DNA of 64,000 nucleotides. It comes from Prado023 sp963788325. GTDB taxonomy: Bacteria; Actinomycetota; Actinomycetes; S36-B12; CAIYMF01. The stretch is from NCBI GenBank assembly GCA_963788325.1, contig CAWBGJ010000001.1, positions 1 through 64,000 on the forward strand, in the 5' to 3' direction. The position numbers and the translations under genes are program-made. Position 1 is the stretch's first letter; each line of letters opens with the position of its first letter. Shown in pieces: positions 9,986 through 17,910 of the stretch. Under the pieces are notes generated by a model. That model was not told the DNA's origin. It ran no database searches and saw nothing but the letters and a program-made list of their open reading frames with translations.

Positions 9986-11436
9986 TCAGTACTCGAGCCA
10001 CAGCGTCGTCGAGATGAGCGAGGAGAAGGGCGAGTCGCCATTCGGGTCGAACCGGATGATCTGGCCCTGCACCTCGTTCGAGGCAACCGGCCCGGTGTCC
10101 GAGGGGCACTGGTTGGCAGCCAGCACCGAGCCGACCAGTCCGCTGGAACTGGTCCACACCTGGATCTCCTCCCCCGCGATGTACATGCCGGAGATCACGT
10201 CGGTCGACGAGCTCTGGCCCGAGTAGAAGTTCGACGTCGCGGACAGGTCTCCGTCAGCCAGGAAGAACAGGTTCTCGAACGCCCACGCGGGCGTGTCATA
10301 GTGGTCCCAGACGATGTTGCCGTACTGCTTGCTGGCGCAATCGGTGGAGGTCGCCGAGGCGATCACGCTGAAGTTGGCGATGGATCCGTTGCCGTTGCCG
10401 CTGGTCACATTGGCATGGTGCACGTAGTAGGTACCGGGAGTGGTGTCCTTGCTGGCGGTCCAGGTGTGCTGACCGGCGTTGTAGGACCATCCTTGGAACG
10501 GGGAACTGCCCTTGCTGGTCGCTGCCGTGCACGGGCCGGCGCTCGAATGGGCCCGCGCGCTTCCGTCCGGGCACAGGTCGGTCCAGGTGGCCATGGCCTC
10601 GGGATGTGCGGAGGGAGCCTGGCCGTAGAAGGACTCCGCGCTCACCCTGGGCATGCGGACCTCCGGCGCGAGCGCGGCCGTCCCGCCCATGAAGTTCCCG
10701 AAGCTCCCGGAGGCGCTGCCCGAGTACGTGACCGGCCCGGTGACGGTCGGGTTGCCCGTCGTGGTGAGGTTCCCGTTGGTGTGCACCGCCGCGACGGTCG
10801 GGTCCACCCCATAGGCACCGGTGACATCCGTGCTCGAGGACTGCAGGTGCAGCGACGTGCCGGTGAGGATCGCGAACTCCGGCTTGTAGGGCATGAAGAC
10901 GTACTCGACCTTGATGGTCCGCGACACGGCCTCGGGCTGGCCGCGGGCAGGCGACCACCCCATGGCGTAGACCCGCCCGTACTGGACCCCTGCTCCCCGA
11001 CCGGGTTCTTCGGCTTGAGCACCATGACCTGGCCGTCCGGGGTGTCCATCAGGCACTCGGGATGCGTGGTGGCCAACTCGGTGAGCTTGGCCCTGGCCCA
11101 GGTGCGCTCGCTGGCCCCGGACAGGTCCGGCAGGTCGATCGAGGCGACCGCGCAGCCGGCCTTCGGAACGCCGCTCGCGGCGGGGATCGGGTAGTCCGCG
11201 TGGCTGTAGTCGAAGGCGTACTGGAGGTGCCCGAGGGCGAAGTCGACGCCGGACTCGGCGGCCGCGAGTGATCGCTCGAAGTTGATCCGCTGCCGGCTCT
11301 GACCCAGGCCGTTCTGCGCCACGACCGAAGCGGTCACCGTGAGTCCCGCGACAAACACCATGATGCCGATCACGAGGATCATGCCGATCCCGGCCTCGTC
11401 GGCCAACCGTCGGCGCATGAGTGCGAGCATGCCCAT
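9986..11436 (-). CDS. PilX-like pilus assembly protein (one homopolymer frameshift)
   Basis: The N-terminus (MGMLALMRRRLADEAGIGM) leads into a hydrophobic helix at about residues 18-40 and the phrase RSLAAAESGVDFALGHLQYA, which resembles the N-terminal domain of PilX-type minor pilus proteins. The rest is a long Ser/Thr/Gly-rich extracellular domain with several WTxxKDTTPG-like and SSTDV segments and no recognised enzyme motif. The ATG at 11436 overlaps the pilW-like stop as TGATG. The frame breaks near 10998-11005, where this strand has GGGG. The mirror copy has GGGGG and reads through, so the gene is very likely intact at about 483 residues. It could be an adhesive or tip protein; that is inference. 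Confidence 0.72.
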
Positions 11437-12019
11437 CACCCCTTGTTCCGCAGCCGGACCGACACCGAGGCCTGCTTGATGTTCACGCCGCGGCCCACGA
11501 TGGCGTCGTACTCCATCTTCAGCGTGACCAGGGTGGAGGGGCTCGGGTCGACGTTGAGACCCACGTCATAGGAGAACAGCGTCTTGACGATGAGCGCCGA
11601 GGCCTGGCGTCTCTGGGTGGGAACCGCCGGTGTGACGCCCTGCACGCGCCAGACGTCGAAGTGCTGACCGTCCGGGTTGTCCAGCAGCTTCCAGGTGACG
11701 ATCTCCTCGGGGTCGGTGAGGTAGTCCGAATCCGAGTCGATCCACAGCTGGAGGTGCTGACGGCAGTAGGTGTCGCCGTCGGCCCCGTCGCAGACGACCC
11801 GCGGGCCTGCCGGATGTCGCGGCCGAGCCGATCGAGGATCACCTTGGCGTCCTGCAGGCCGCGGTTCTCGTCGTCGTTGTGCGTCAGGACCCGGGTTGCC
11901 TGCTGCACGCCGCTGAGGACCAAGCTTGAGACCACTCCCAGCAGCGTCATGGCGACCAGCAGCTCGATGAGGGTCATGCCGACCTCGGACACTCGGCGAC
12001 GGGGCCGCGGGCCGGTCAT
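11436..12019 (-). CDS. PilW-like prepilin (minor pilin, one frameshift)
   Basis: The N-terminus carries a class III signal: a short basic leader followed by GMTLIELLVAMTLLGVVSSLVLSG, with the expected glutamate five residues after the cleaved glycine. The C-terminal part (KTLFSYDVGLNVDPSPSTL) is in another frame. Adding one G to the CGCGGGTCG run (plus-strand CCC at 11798-11800) joins the two halves through RQARGVVCDGADG and WIDSDSDYLTDPEE, giving 194 residues. The start overlaps the upstream gene as TGATG, and the stop overlaps the downstream ATG in the same way. It is a probable minor pilin that primes or caps the fibre. Confidence 0.75.
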
Positions 12020-14010
12020 CACTTCTCCCACACCTGGAAGTTGGCGGGGAAGTCCCCCACGACGTCGTAGGCCACCTTCAGACGCGCCATCCGCCCGGTG
12101 CCGCCGGGGTTCCAGACCCGGATCCCGAGGTACTCGCTGTTCTTCAGGTTCTCGCTCACCGGGAACTTCATCCAGACCTGCTGCCACCCGGTGCAGCCGC
12201 TCGCGCCGAACGAGTTGGCCGCTCCTGAGGCCGCCACGGCCGAGGCCAGGCTCGCGCCGACTCCGCTGGCCGATCCGATGTACGGCTCGGCGGTGATCGA
12301 CCAGGGCAGGGCGGCGTCGTCCCCAGTGACCGGTGCCACCCAGAACTGCACCACGAGGTCCCCTGCGTAGGTCTTGCCCCCCACCGAGCTGCGCCAGTCC
12401 ACGACGTCGGTGGTCACCGCGCTGAGCAGGCTGCCGCCGGCGTTGATGATGCGACCCGGCTCCGTGGCCACGAGGTTGCTCGAGTACACCGGCAGGGTGG
12501 TGTTGGCCGGCACCTGCGGCGCGTCCACGGCGGCGATCAGAGGCAGGCCCTGGCCCGTGGTGGAGGTGGGCAGGGGCACCCCGACACCCGGCCACGTGGG
12601 GTTGGCCGCCGAGCGGTTGTGCAGGGTGTACTGCTGCAGGGAGTACTTGCTCACCGCCGCCGGGGTGGGCGGTGCGATCGCAGCCGCACAGCGGACGGGA
12701 GCCACATAGGTCGCGGCCGCCTCCGGCCGGCCCTGGGCGGTGGCGGCCTGCGTCCCGGGGCCGACGCTGTTCTTGGCCACCACGCTGATGTCGTAGGTCG
12801 ACCCGTTGACCAGCCCGGTGATCGATGCCGTGGTGGCGGTGGACACACCATCGTTGAACACTGCCCACGCGGTGGCGCTGGTCAGCTTGTAGGAGACGAC
12901 ATAGTCGGTGATGGCTGACGAGCCGGCGGAGGCCGGCGCGGTCCAGGCCGCGTCGAGTCGCCCGTCGCCGGTCGTGAGTGCCAGGCCCGTGGGCGCACCC
13001 GGTGTGGCGGTGACCTCACCACTGCCGCCGCCTCCGGTGACTGCACCGACGACGACGCGGACAAGCATGTCCACCGATGCCGTGCCGGTGGCGGCGCCGG
13101 GCTGCGCTGCTGACGTGGCCGTGATAAGCGACCAAGCGTCGCCGGCAGGGGTGCCGGCCGGGACGGCGCGCACCGCCCAGAAGACGACCGATGCGGTGGG
13201 GTCGATCCGGCCGGTGTCGATGAGGGCGTCGTCCGTGGCGTTCGTGTTGGTGAGGGGCACGTCGACGGCCGGGTCGTCGTCCCACACCTTGTTGCCGTCG
13301 TCACGGAACAGCGACCACTGCGCCGGCACGGCGCCCCCCATGGTGAGGTTCCACCGGTCCGGGGCCCCCTGGTTGGACAGCTCGAACCCGAATGGCACGT
13401 CGAAGTCCGCGTTGATCGTCTGCGACGTGCTGCCCAACGGCGTCAGCTTGAACACTGGGATCGGCAGGCCCCGGTTTGTCTCGGTCACCAGGCTGGACAT
13501 GGTGCGCGTGCGCGGAACCCCACCGGCGGTCCAGCTGGCGACGACTGTCACCCGCTTGTAGACCGCATCGGTGTCGTTCGGTTCGGTCACGTAGGTGGCG
13601 ATCGTGACCGGGAGCTGGTTGGACAGCGCTGAGGCGATCTGGGCGCGATGCTGGGCGATGCCGCCGGTCGGCTGGGCGATCAGCTGTTCCTGGATGCCGG
13701 TGTCCACGAAGATGCACTTGCCATCCGGACAGGTGACGATCCGAGGGTCGCCGGCGAGGTCCGCGGTGGTCATCGTGAGGTCGCCGTAGGCCATCGCGCG
13801 CGCCTTCTCCATGGCCTGGGTGGCGAAGTCGACACCCTGCTGCTCGGCTCGGGCGACGAAGGATGCACGCAAGGAGCCGATCGAGGCGGCCGCCAGGGCA
13901 GTGAAGACGACGCCCAGCACGAACAGGGCGACGACGGCCTCGATCAGCGTGAAGCCCGATTCGTCGCCGGCCAGACGGCCGCGCGGGCGTACGAGCAGAG
14001 GGCGTCCCAT
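12019..14010 (-). CDS. PilV-like prepilin with a fibronectin type III domain
   Basis: This is a 663-residue minor-pilin-like protein, far longer than usual minor pilins. I place the start at the ATG at 14010 because the leader MGRPLLVRPRGRLAGDESG is followed directly by FTLIEAVVALFVLGVVF, a type IV prepilin cleavage site with Glu at mature position 5. Residues 50-330 form an uncharacterised extracellular part. Residues about 337-428 match a fibronectin type III domain (PGAPTGLAL, WTAPASAGSSAITDYVVSYK, NGSTYDISVVAKN). The C-terminal 220 residues are Thr/Ser/Ala-rich, look like a beta-sandwich (WRSSVGGKTYAGDLVVQFW) and end FQVWEK. It probably carries an adhesive module on the pilus. The upstream gene pilA is separated by a hairpin. 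Confidence 0.82.
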   Translation of the reverse strand: MGRPLLVRPRGRLAGDESGFTLIEAVVALFVLGVVFTALAAASIGSLRASFVARAEQQGVDFATQAMEKARAMAYGDLTMTTADLAGDPRIVTCPDGKCIFVDTGIQEQLIAQPTGGIAQHRAQIASALSNQLPVTIATYVTEPNDTDAVYKRVTVVASWTAGGVPRTRTMSSLVTETNRGLPIPVFKLTPLGSTSQTINADFDVPFGFELSNQGAPDRWNLTMGGAVPAQWSLFRDDGNKVWDDDPAVDVPLTNTNATDDALIDTGRIDPTASVVFWAVRAVPAGTPAGDAWSLITATSAAQPGAATGTASVDMLVRVVVGAVTGGGGSGEVTATPGAPTGLALTTGDGRLDAAWTAPASAGSSAITDYVVSYKLTSATAWAVFNDGVSTATTASITGLVNGSTYDISVVAKNSVGPGTQAATAQGRPEAAATYVAPVRCAAAIAPPTPAAVSKYSLQQYTLHNRSAANPTWPGVGVPLPTSTTGQGLPLIAAVDAPQVPANTTLPVYSSNLVATEPGRIINAGGSLLSAVTTDVVDWRSSVGGKTYAGDLVVQFWVAPVTGDDAALPWSITAEPYIGSASGVGASLASAVAASGAANSFGASGCTGWQQVWMKFPVSENLKNSEYLGIRVWNPGGTGRMARLKVAYDVVGDFPANFQVWEK

Positions 14011-14106
14011 GCGTGGGTTATCGGCGGGCGCGGGGCGCGGGTGAAGTGCGGGAGGTGCGGCAAACGGGTGGTGCATCGGCAGGCAGCGCGGGGTGCGAAG
14101 GAACGC

Positions 14107-14142
14107 CCGAAGGCCCCGAACCTCGCGGTCCAGGGCCTTCGG
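14107..14142 (-). terminator. Hairpin terminator downstream of pilA
   Basis: CCGAAGGCCC (14107-14116) and GGGCCTTCGG (14133-14142) form a perfect 10-bp stem with a 16-base loop, about 30 bases beyond the pilA stop on the minus strand. There is no long T run, which is common for high-GC actinobacterial terminators. It would separate the highly expressed pilin from the minor-pilin genes. Confidence 0.6.
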
Positions 14143-14170
14143 TGATCAGGTCCAATCAGGGGGTGGGGTA

Positions 14171-14638
14171 TCAGGCCACACCGTCCGGGCAGCCGATGCT
14201 ACCGGTGAGGCCGGCCTCTGCCACAGCGATGTCGTCAGTCAGGCCACCAGGAGTGCTGTAGTAGTAGGTGGTCGCGCCATTGGCCACGGCCGCCATGCAG
14301 TAGCTCAGCCCTCCGTCCGCCTCGACCTCGATGAACTGTCCATCGTTGTAGTTCTGTTCGGCGGAGTACTTGAACCCCATCGGGCCGAGTTCGCCAGCTG
14401 CGGTTGCATCGACCGGAGACTCGGCCGAGTAGTCGTCGCTGTCGGTCAGGAAGGTTTCCTGGGCAGTGGCGGCGTTGCGCAGGTCCGACTTCACCGCGGC
14501 CTCCCAGCCCTTCTGGCGCTGGTTCAGGAAGACCGGGATGGCGATGGCGGCGAGGATGCCGATGATGATGATGACGACCAGGAGCTCGATGAGGGTGAAG
14601 CCCTCGTCGCCCCGCTCCTTGCGCAGCTTCTCCAACAT
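14171..14638 (-). CDS. pilA: Major type IV pilin PilA
   Basis: This is the structural subunit of the pilus. The ATG at 14638 is chosen over upstream starts because an AAGGAG ribosome-binding site lies eight bases before it and because it gives a classical type IVa leader: MLEKLRKERGDEG, cut before FTLIELLVVIIIIGILAAIAIPVF. The mature chain is 142 residues: an N-terminal hydrophobic helix with Glu5, then alpha-helical residues QRQKGWEAAVKSDLRN, then a compact C-terminal domain with a cysteine pair (LSYCMAAV and SIGCPDG) typical of the disulfide-bounded loop. It stands as its own unit between two hairpins. It is probably the most strongly expressed gene of the locus. Confidence 0.95.
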   Translation of the reverse strand: MLEKLRKERGDEGFTLIELLVVIIIIGILAAIAIPVFLNQRQKGWEAAVKSDLRNAATAQETFLTDSDDYSAESPVDATAAGELGPMGFKYSAEQNYNDGQFIEVEADGGLSYCMAAVANGATTYYYSTPGGLTDDIAVAEAGLTGSIGCPDGVA

Positions 14639-14777
14639 GTGTTGCTCCTTGTGTGTGACGTGAGGCCCGGCTTGGGCCGGACAGAGAAGGGATCGGAGGC
14701 ACCCCGGGGGGTCTTGAGTTCGACCTCTCGGGTCACCCGATCGGGCCAACAGCTCCCCAGCGGTCGACGACATGTGA

Positions 14778-14817
14778 AGCGCCCGCCGGAGGGCCACTCA
14801 CGGCTCCGGCGGGCGCT
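14778..14817 (-). terminator. Strong hairpin between pilC and pilA
   Basis: AGCGCCCGCCGGAG (14778-14791) and CTCCGGCGGGCGCT (14804-14817) give a perfect 14-bp GC-rich stem with a 12-base loop, about 30 bases after the pilC stop. It likely ends the pilB-pilT-pilC transcript. The 140 bases between it and pilA would then hold the pilA promoter, although I see no clear -35/-10 pair. Confidence 0.7.
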
Positions 14818-14845
14818 GCATCCCACGGCTGTCTGGGCTGCTGGG

Positions 14846-16069
14846 CTACTGGATCAGGTCGAACACCTTGAAGATCGGCATGTAGAGGGCGATGATCATC
14901 CCGCCGATCACCACGCCCATGACGGCGATCATCAACGGCTCAATCAGCGAGGTCAGCGCCTCGGTGGTCGCCTCCACCTCCTGGTCGTAGAACTCGCTGA
15001 TCTTGTGCAGCATCTCGTCCAGCGCGCCGGTGTCCTCACCCACAGACAGCATCTGTACGACCATTGGTGGGAACACGGGGTGGTTGTTCAGTGGCCGGGC
15101 CAGGGACTCGCCCTGGCGCACGCTCTCCTGAACGTCGCGCACAGCGCGGCCCACGACCACGTTGCCGGTCGTGTCGGCCACGATGTCCAGTGCCTGCAGG
15201 ATGGGGACACCGGAGCGGATCATCGTGCCGAGGTTGCGGGTGAAGCGCGCGATCGCGATCTTCTGGAACAGCGCGCCGAACACCGGCGCCCGCAGCTTCA
15301 GCGGGTCCACCACGTTGCGCACTCGGGGGTGCCGCTTGAACTTTCTCCACAGGACGCCCAGCACAATGAAGAAGGCGACGATGTACAGGATGGAGCCCTT
15401 GAGCAGCTCGGACAGGAACACCAGGAACCGGGTCGGCGCCGGGAGTGTCCCACCCAGCGACGAGAACATCTCCTTGAACGTCGGGACGATGAACAGCAGC
15501 ATGCCTGCCACGCCCAGCACCGCCATCACCGCGACAACCACCGGATAGGTCATCGCTGACTTGACCTTGCCGCGCAGCCGGACCTCGGCCTCGTAGTTCG
15601 ACGCGATCTGCAGCAGCGACTCGTCCAGGAACCCGCCGACCTCACCGGCCCGGCACATGTTGACCATCAGCGGCGGGAACACCTTGGGGTGTACCCCCAT
15701 CGCCTCGCTCAGGGCCTTGCCGCCCTCCACCTCGACGCGGACCTGCGCCAGCACCACGGCCAGCGGCTTGCACTCGGTCTGCTCCTCGAGGATGGTCAGG
15801 CTGCGCAGCAACGAGAGCCCGGCGTTGATCATCGTCGCGAACTGCCGCGACATGATCGACAGGTCCTTGAGCCCGATCTTGTTGCCGAACCCGGGGATGC
15901 TCAGCTCACGCTTCATGCCGGCGTTGGCCTCGGTGATCGAGACCGGGGCGTAGCCCATGCTCTTGAGCTTCGTGGCCACCATCGCCGGCGAGTCCGCCTT
16001 CAGCCGACCCTTGACCATCTTGCCGCCACGGTCGCGGACCGCGTAGTCGAACTCCATCGTTGTGGGCAT
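14846..16069 (-). CDS. pilC: Type IV pilus inner-membrane platform protein PilC
   Basis: PilC is the polytopic membrane platform on which PilB and PilT act to add or remove pilin subunits. The 407-residue protein shows the two-repeat GspF architecture: an N-terminal cytoplasmic domain (MSRQFATMINAGLSLLRSL), a membrane segment near residue 170 (YPVVVAVMAVLGVAGMLLFIV), another near 220, a second GspF domain (FTRNLGTMIRSGVPILQAL), and a final hydrophobic helix (IEPLMIAVMGVVIGGMIIALY). The ATG at 16069 lies 10 bases after the pilT stop. No unusual features are seen. Confidence 0.95.
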   Translation of the reverse strand: MPTTMEFDYAVRDRGGKMVKGRLKADSPAMVATKLKSMGYAPVSITEANAGMKRELSIPGFGNKIGLKDLSIMSRQFATMINAGLSLLRSLTILEEQTECKPLAVVLAQVRVEVEGGKALSEAMGVHPKVFPPLMVNMCRAGEVGGFLDESLLQIASNYEAEVRLRGKVKSAMTYPVVVAVMAVLGVAGMLLFIVPTFKEMFSSLGGTLPAPTRFLVFLSELLKGSILYIVAFFIVLGVLWRKFKRHPRVRNVVDPLKLRAPVFGALFQKIAIARFTRNLGTMIRSGVPILQALDIVADTTGNVVVGRAVRDVQESVRQGESLARPLNNHPVFPPMVVQMLSVGEDTGALDEMLHKISEFYDQEVEATTEALTSLIEPLMIAVMGVVIGGMIIALYMPIFKVFDLIQ

Positions 16070-16079
16070 GCCCGCTCCC

Positions 16080-17759
16080 TCAGTGCCGTCCGGCCATGCG
16101 CGTGAAGTCCTCCACGTGGTGGCACTTCTCGAAAGCTGTGTCGTAGCTGATCCGGCCGGCCTTGACCAGCTCGGCGAGGTTCTGGTCCAGGGTGTGCATC
16201 CCGTGCTGGGCGCCGGCTTGAAGGGCCGAGTAGATCTGGTGCGTCTTGCCCTCACGGATCAGGTTGCGGATCGCCGGCGTGGCCATCAGGACCTCCGTGG
16301 CGGCCACCCGGCCGCGTCCGTCGACCGTCTTGCACAGGGTCTGGCAGACGACTGCCTGCAGGGTGCCGGCCAACTGCTGGCGGATCTGCTGCTGCTGGCT
16401 GGGCGGGAACACGTCGATGACGCGGTCGATGGTCTGGGCGGCATCCTGGGTATGCAGCGTGGCGAACACCAGGTGGCCGGTCTCCGCGGCGGTCAGTGCC
16501 ACCTGGATCGTCTCCAGGTCGCGCATCTCACCGACGAGGATGATGTCGGGGTCCTGGCGCAGCACGTGCTTGAGCGCGTTGGCGAACGAGTAGGTGTCCT
16601 CCCCCACCTCGCGCTGGTTGACCAGGCAGCCCTTGTGCGAGTGCAGGAACTCGATGGGGTCCTCGACGGTCATGATGTGCTCGGCGCGCGTCCGGTTGGC
16701 CTGGTCGACCAGGGCCGCGAGCGTCGTCGACTTGCCCGACCCGGTCGGCCCCGTGACGAGCACAAAGCCACGCGGCAGAGCGGCCAGGTTGGCCATCGCC
16801 GGGGGCATACCGAGGGACTCGAGGCTCTTGATCTCGAACGGGATGACCCGGAAGGCCGCCCCGAGGGCGTCGCGCTGCTTGTACAGGTTGACCCGGAACC
16901 GGGCCACCCCCTTCAGCGCGTAGGAGAAGTCCAGCTCGAGGATCTCCTCGAAGCGCTCCCGCTGCTGCTGCGTGCAGATCCCGTACATGACGCGCTGGAT
17001 GACCTCGGGGGTCAGCGGCTCCGCCTCCGGGATCGGGCGCAGGCTGCCGTCGACCCGGACGGTCGGAGGAGCCCCGGCTGCCAGGTGCAGGTCCGAGCCG
17101 CGCATCTCGATCATGGCGATCAGGGCGTCGGCCAATGAGAAGTCGTCGTCGCGGACCTCATCCTCTGTCGTACGGCGCGCGTAGGCCGCCGACTCGGACT
17201 CGGCCACGCGCAGCTCGGGAGCAGGGCCGGTTCCCGGCGCGTCGGGCACCAGGCCGACATCGGCGCCATGCAGGTCGGGCGCCAGTCCGGGAACGGGCTG
17301 GTGCGTGGGTGCCGGCGGGGCGGCGGGCGGGGCGGCGGGCAGGGCGGCGGTGCCGGTGGGCGGGGCGGCGGGCGGGGCGGCGGTGCCGGTGGGCGAGGGG
17401 GGTCCGGTGTACCCAGCGACCGGAGCCATCGGCGGTGCGTACATCGGCGGCGGCCCTTGCGCGCCGAAGCCTGGCGGTGCGGCGTGCGGGGCGTACCCGG
17501 GCGGCGGCACTCCAGGGGCACCCTGCCCTCGCGCGGGGCCACCCGTGTGCGGGTAGGCCGCTGGCGGGGCAAGGGGGTGGCGCGCAGGTAGTGGCCCGGA
17601 CGGCGCCGGGGGGCCCTCGTACCCGGGAGGCGGCTGAGCGGGAGACGGCTGAGCGGCGGGCGGCTGCGGCGGACCCGCCGGGCGACCGGCTGCGGCCGGC
17701 CCCGGCTGCACGCGCACCTGGGCCGGAGGGGGAACGTTCCCCACGATCTGCTCGTCCAT
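16080..17759 (-). CDS. pilT: Pilus retraction ATPase PilT with a long proline-rich N-terminal extension
   Basis: PilT is the hexameric cytoplasmic ATPase that powers pilus disassembly and twitching. The catalytic core covers residues about 207-559. It includes the SDLHLAAGAPP N-domain signature, Walker A GPTGSGKS (337-344), Walker B region DPDIILVGEMRD, the HTQDA histidine box and the PilT-specific AIRNLIREGK motif near the C-terminus. The first 200 residues are unusual: roughly half proline, alanine and glycine, with repeats of PPAAPP type, and likely disordered. The ATG at 17759 has a GGAGGG ribosome-binding site. It sits 152 bases after pilB with a hairpin between them. PilT proteins are normally about 345-380 residues, so this one is about 200 longer. 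Confidence 0.93.
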   Translation of the reverse strand: MDEQIVGNVPPPAQVRVQPGPAAAGRPAGPPQPPAAQPSPAQPPPGYEGPPAPSGPLPARHPLAPPAAYPHTGGPARGQGAPGVPPPGYAPHAAPPGFGAQGPPPMYAPPMAPVAGYTGPPSPTGTAAPPAAPPTGTAALPAAPPAAPPAPTHQPVPGLAPDLHGADVGLVPDAPGTGPAPELRVAESESAAYARRTTEDEVRDDDFSLADALIAMIEMRGSDLHLAAGAPPTVRVDGSLRPIPEAEPLTPEVIQRVMYGICTQQQRERFEEILELDFSYALKGVARFRVNLYKQRDALGAAFRVIPFEIKSLESLGMPPAMANLAALPRGFVLVTGPTGSGKSTTLAALVDQANRTRAEHIMTVEDPIEFLHSHKGCLVNQREVGEDTYSFANALKHVLRQDPDIILVGEMRDLETIQVALTAAETGHLVFATLHTQDAAQTIDRVIDVFPPSQQQQIRQQLAGTLQAVVCQTLCKTVDGRGRVAATEVLMATPAIRNLIREGKTHQIYSALQAGAQHGMHTLDQNLAELVKAGRISYDTAFEKCHHVEDFTRMAGRH

Positions 17760-17840
17760 GGTCCCTCCGCACGTCGGTCGGGGTGGCGCACCCCTCCCGC
17801 CCTGCATCGGTTCACCCGTTGGGATGACTTGAGGGCACGG

Positions 17841-17885
17841 GATCCGTGCGGGTGCGACGTCTCGCGCATCCAACCCGCACGGATC
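17841..17885 (-). terminator. Hairpin between pilB and pilT
   Basis: GATCCGTGCGGGT (17841-17853) and ACCCGCACGGATC (17873-17885) form a perfect 13-bp stem with a 19-base loop, 26 bases after the pilB stop. It may be a terminator, or a processing/attenuation site that sets different levels of the extension and retraction ATPases. Confidence 0.55.
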
Positions 17886-17910
17886 ATGGGCCGAGTCGCC
17901 CTGCCGGCGC

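Noticed and set aside
1..11437. A natural giant palindrome, transposon ends or a duplicated pilus locus
   Set aside because: The arm differences are random indels unrelated to codon position, the hinge is six bases, and no transposase or target-site duplication is seen.
12019..12868. Long frame joining the PilW-like N-terminus to upstream residues
   Set aside because: The upstream part is out-of-frame translation of the PilV-like gene; the true start is the ATG at 12019 that overlaps the upstream stop.
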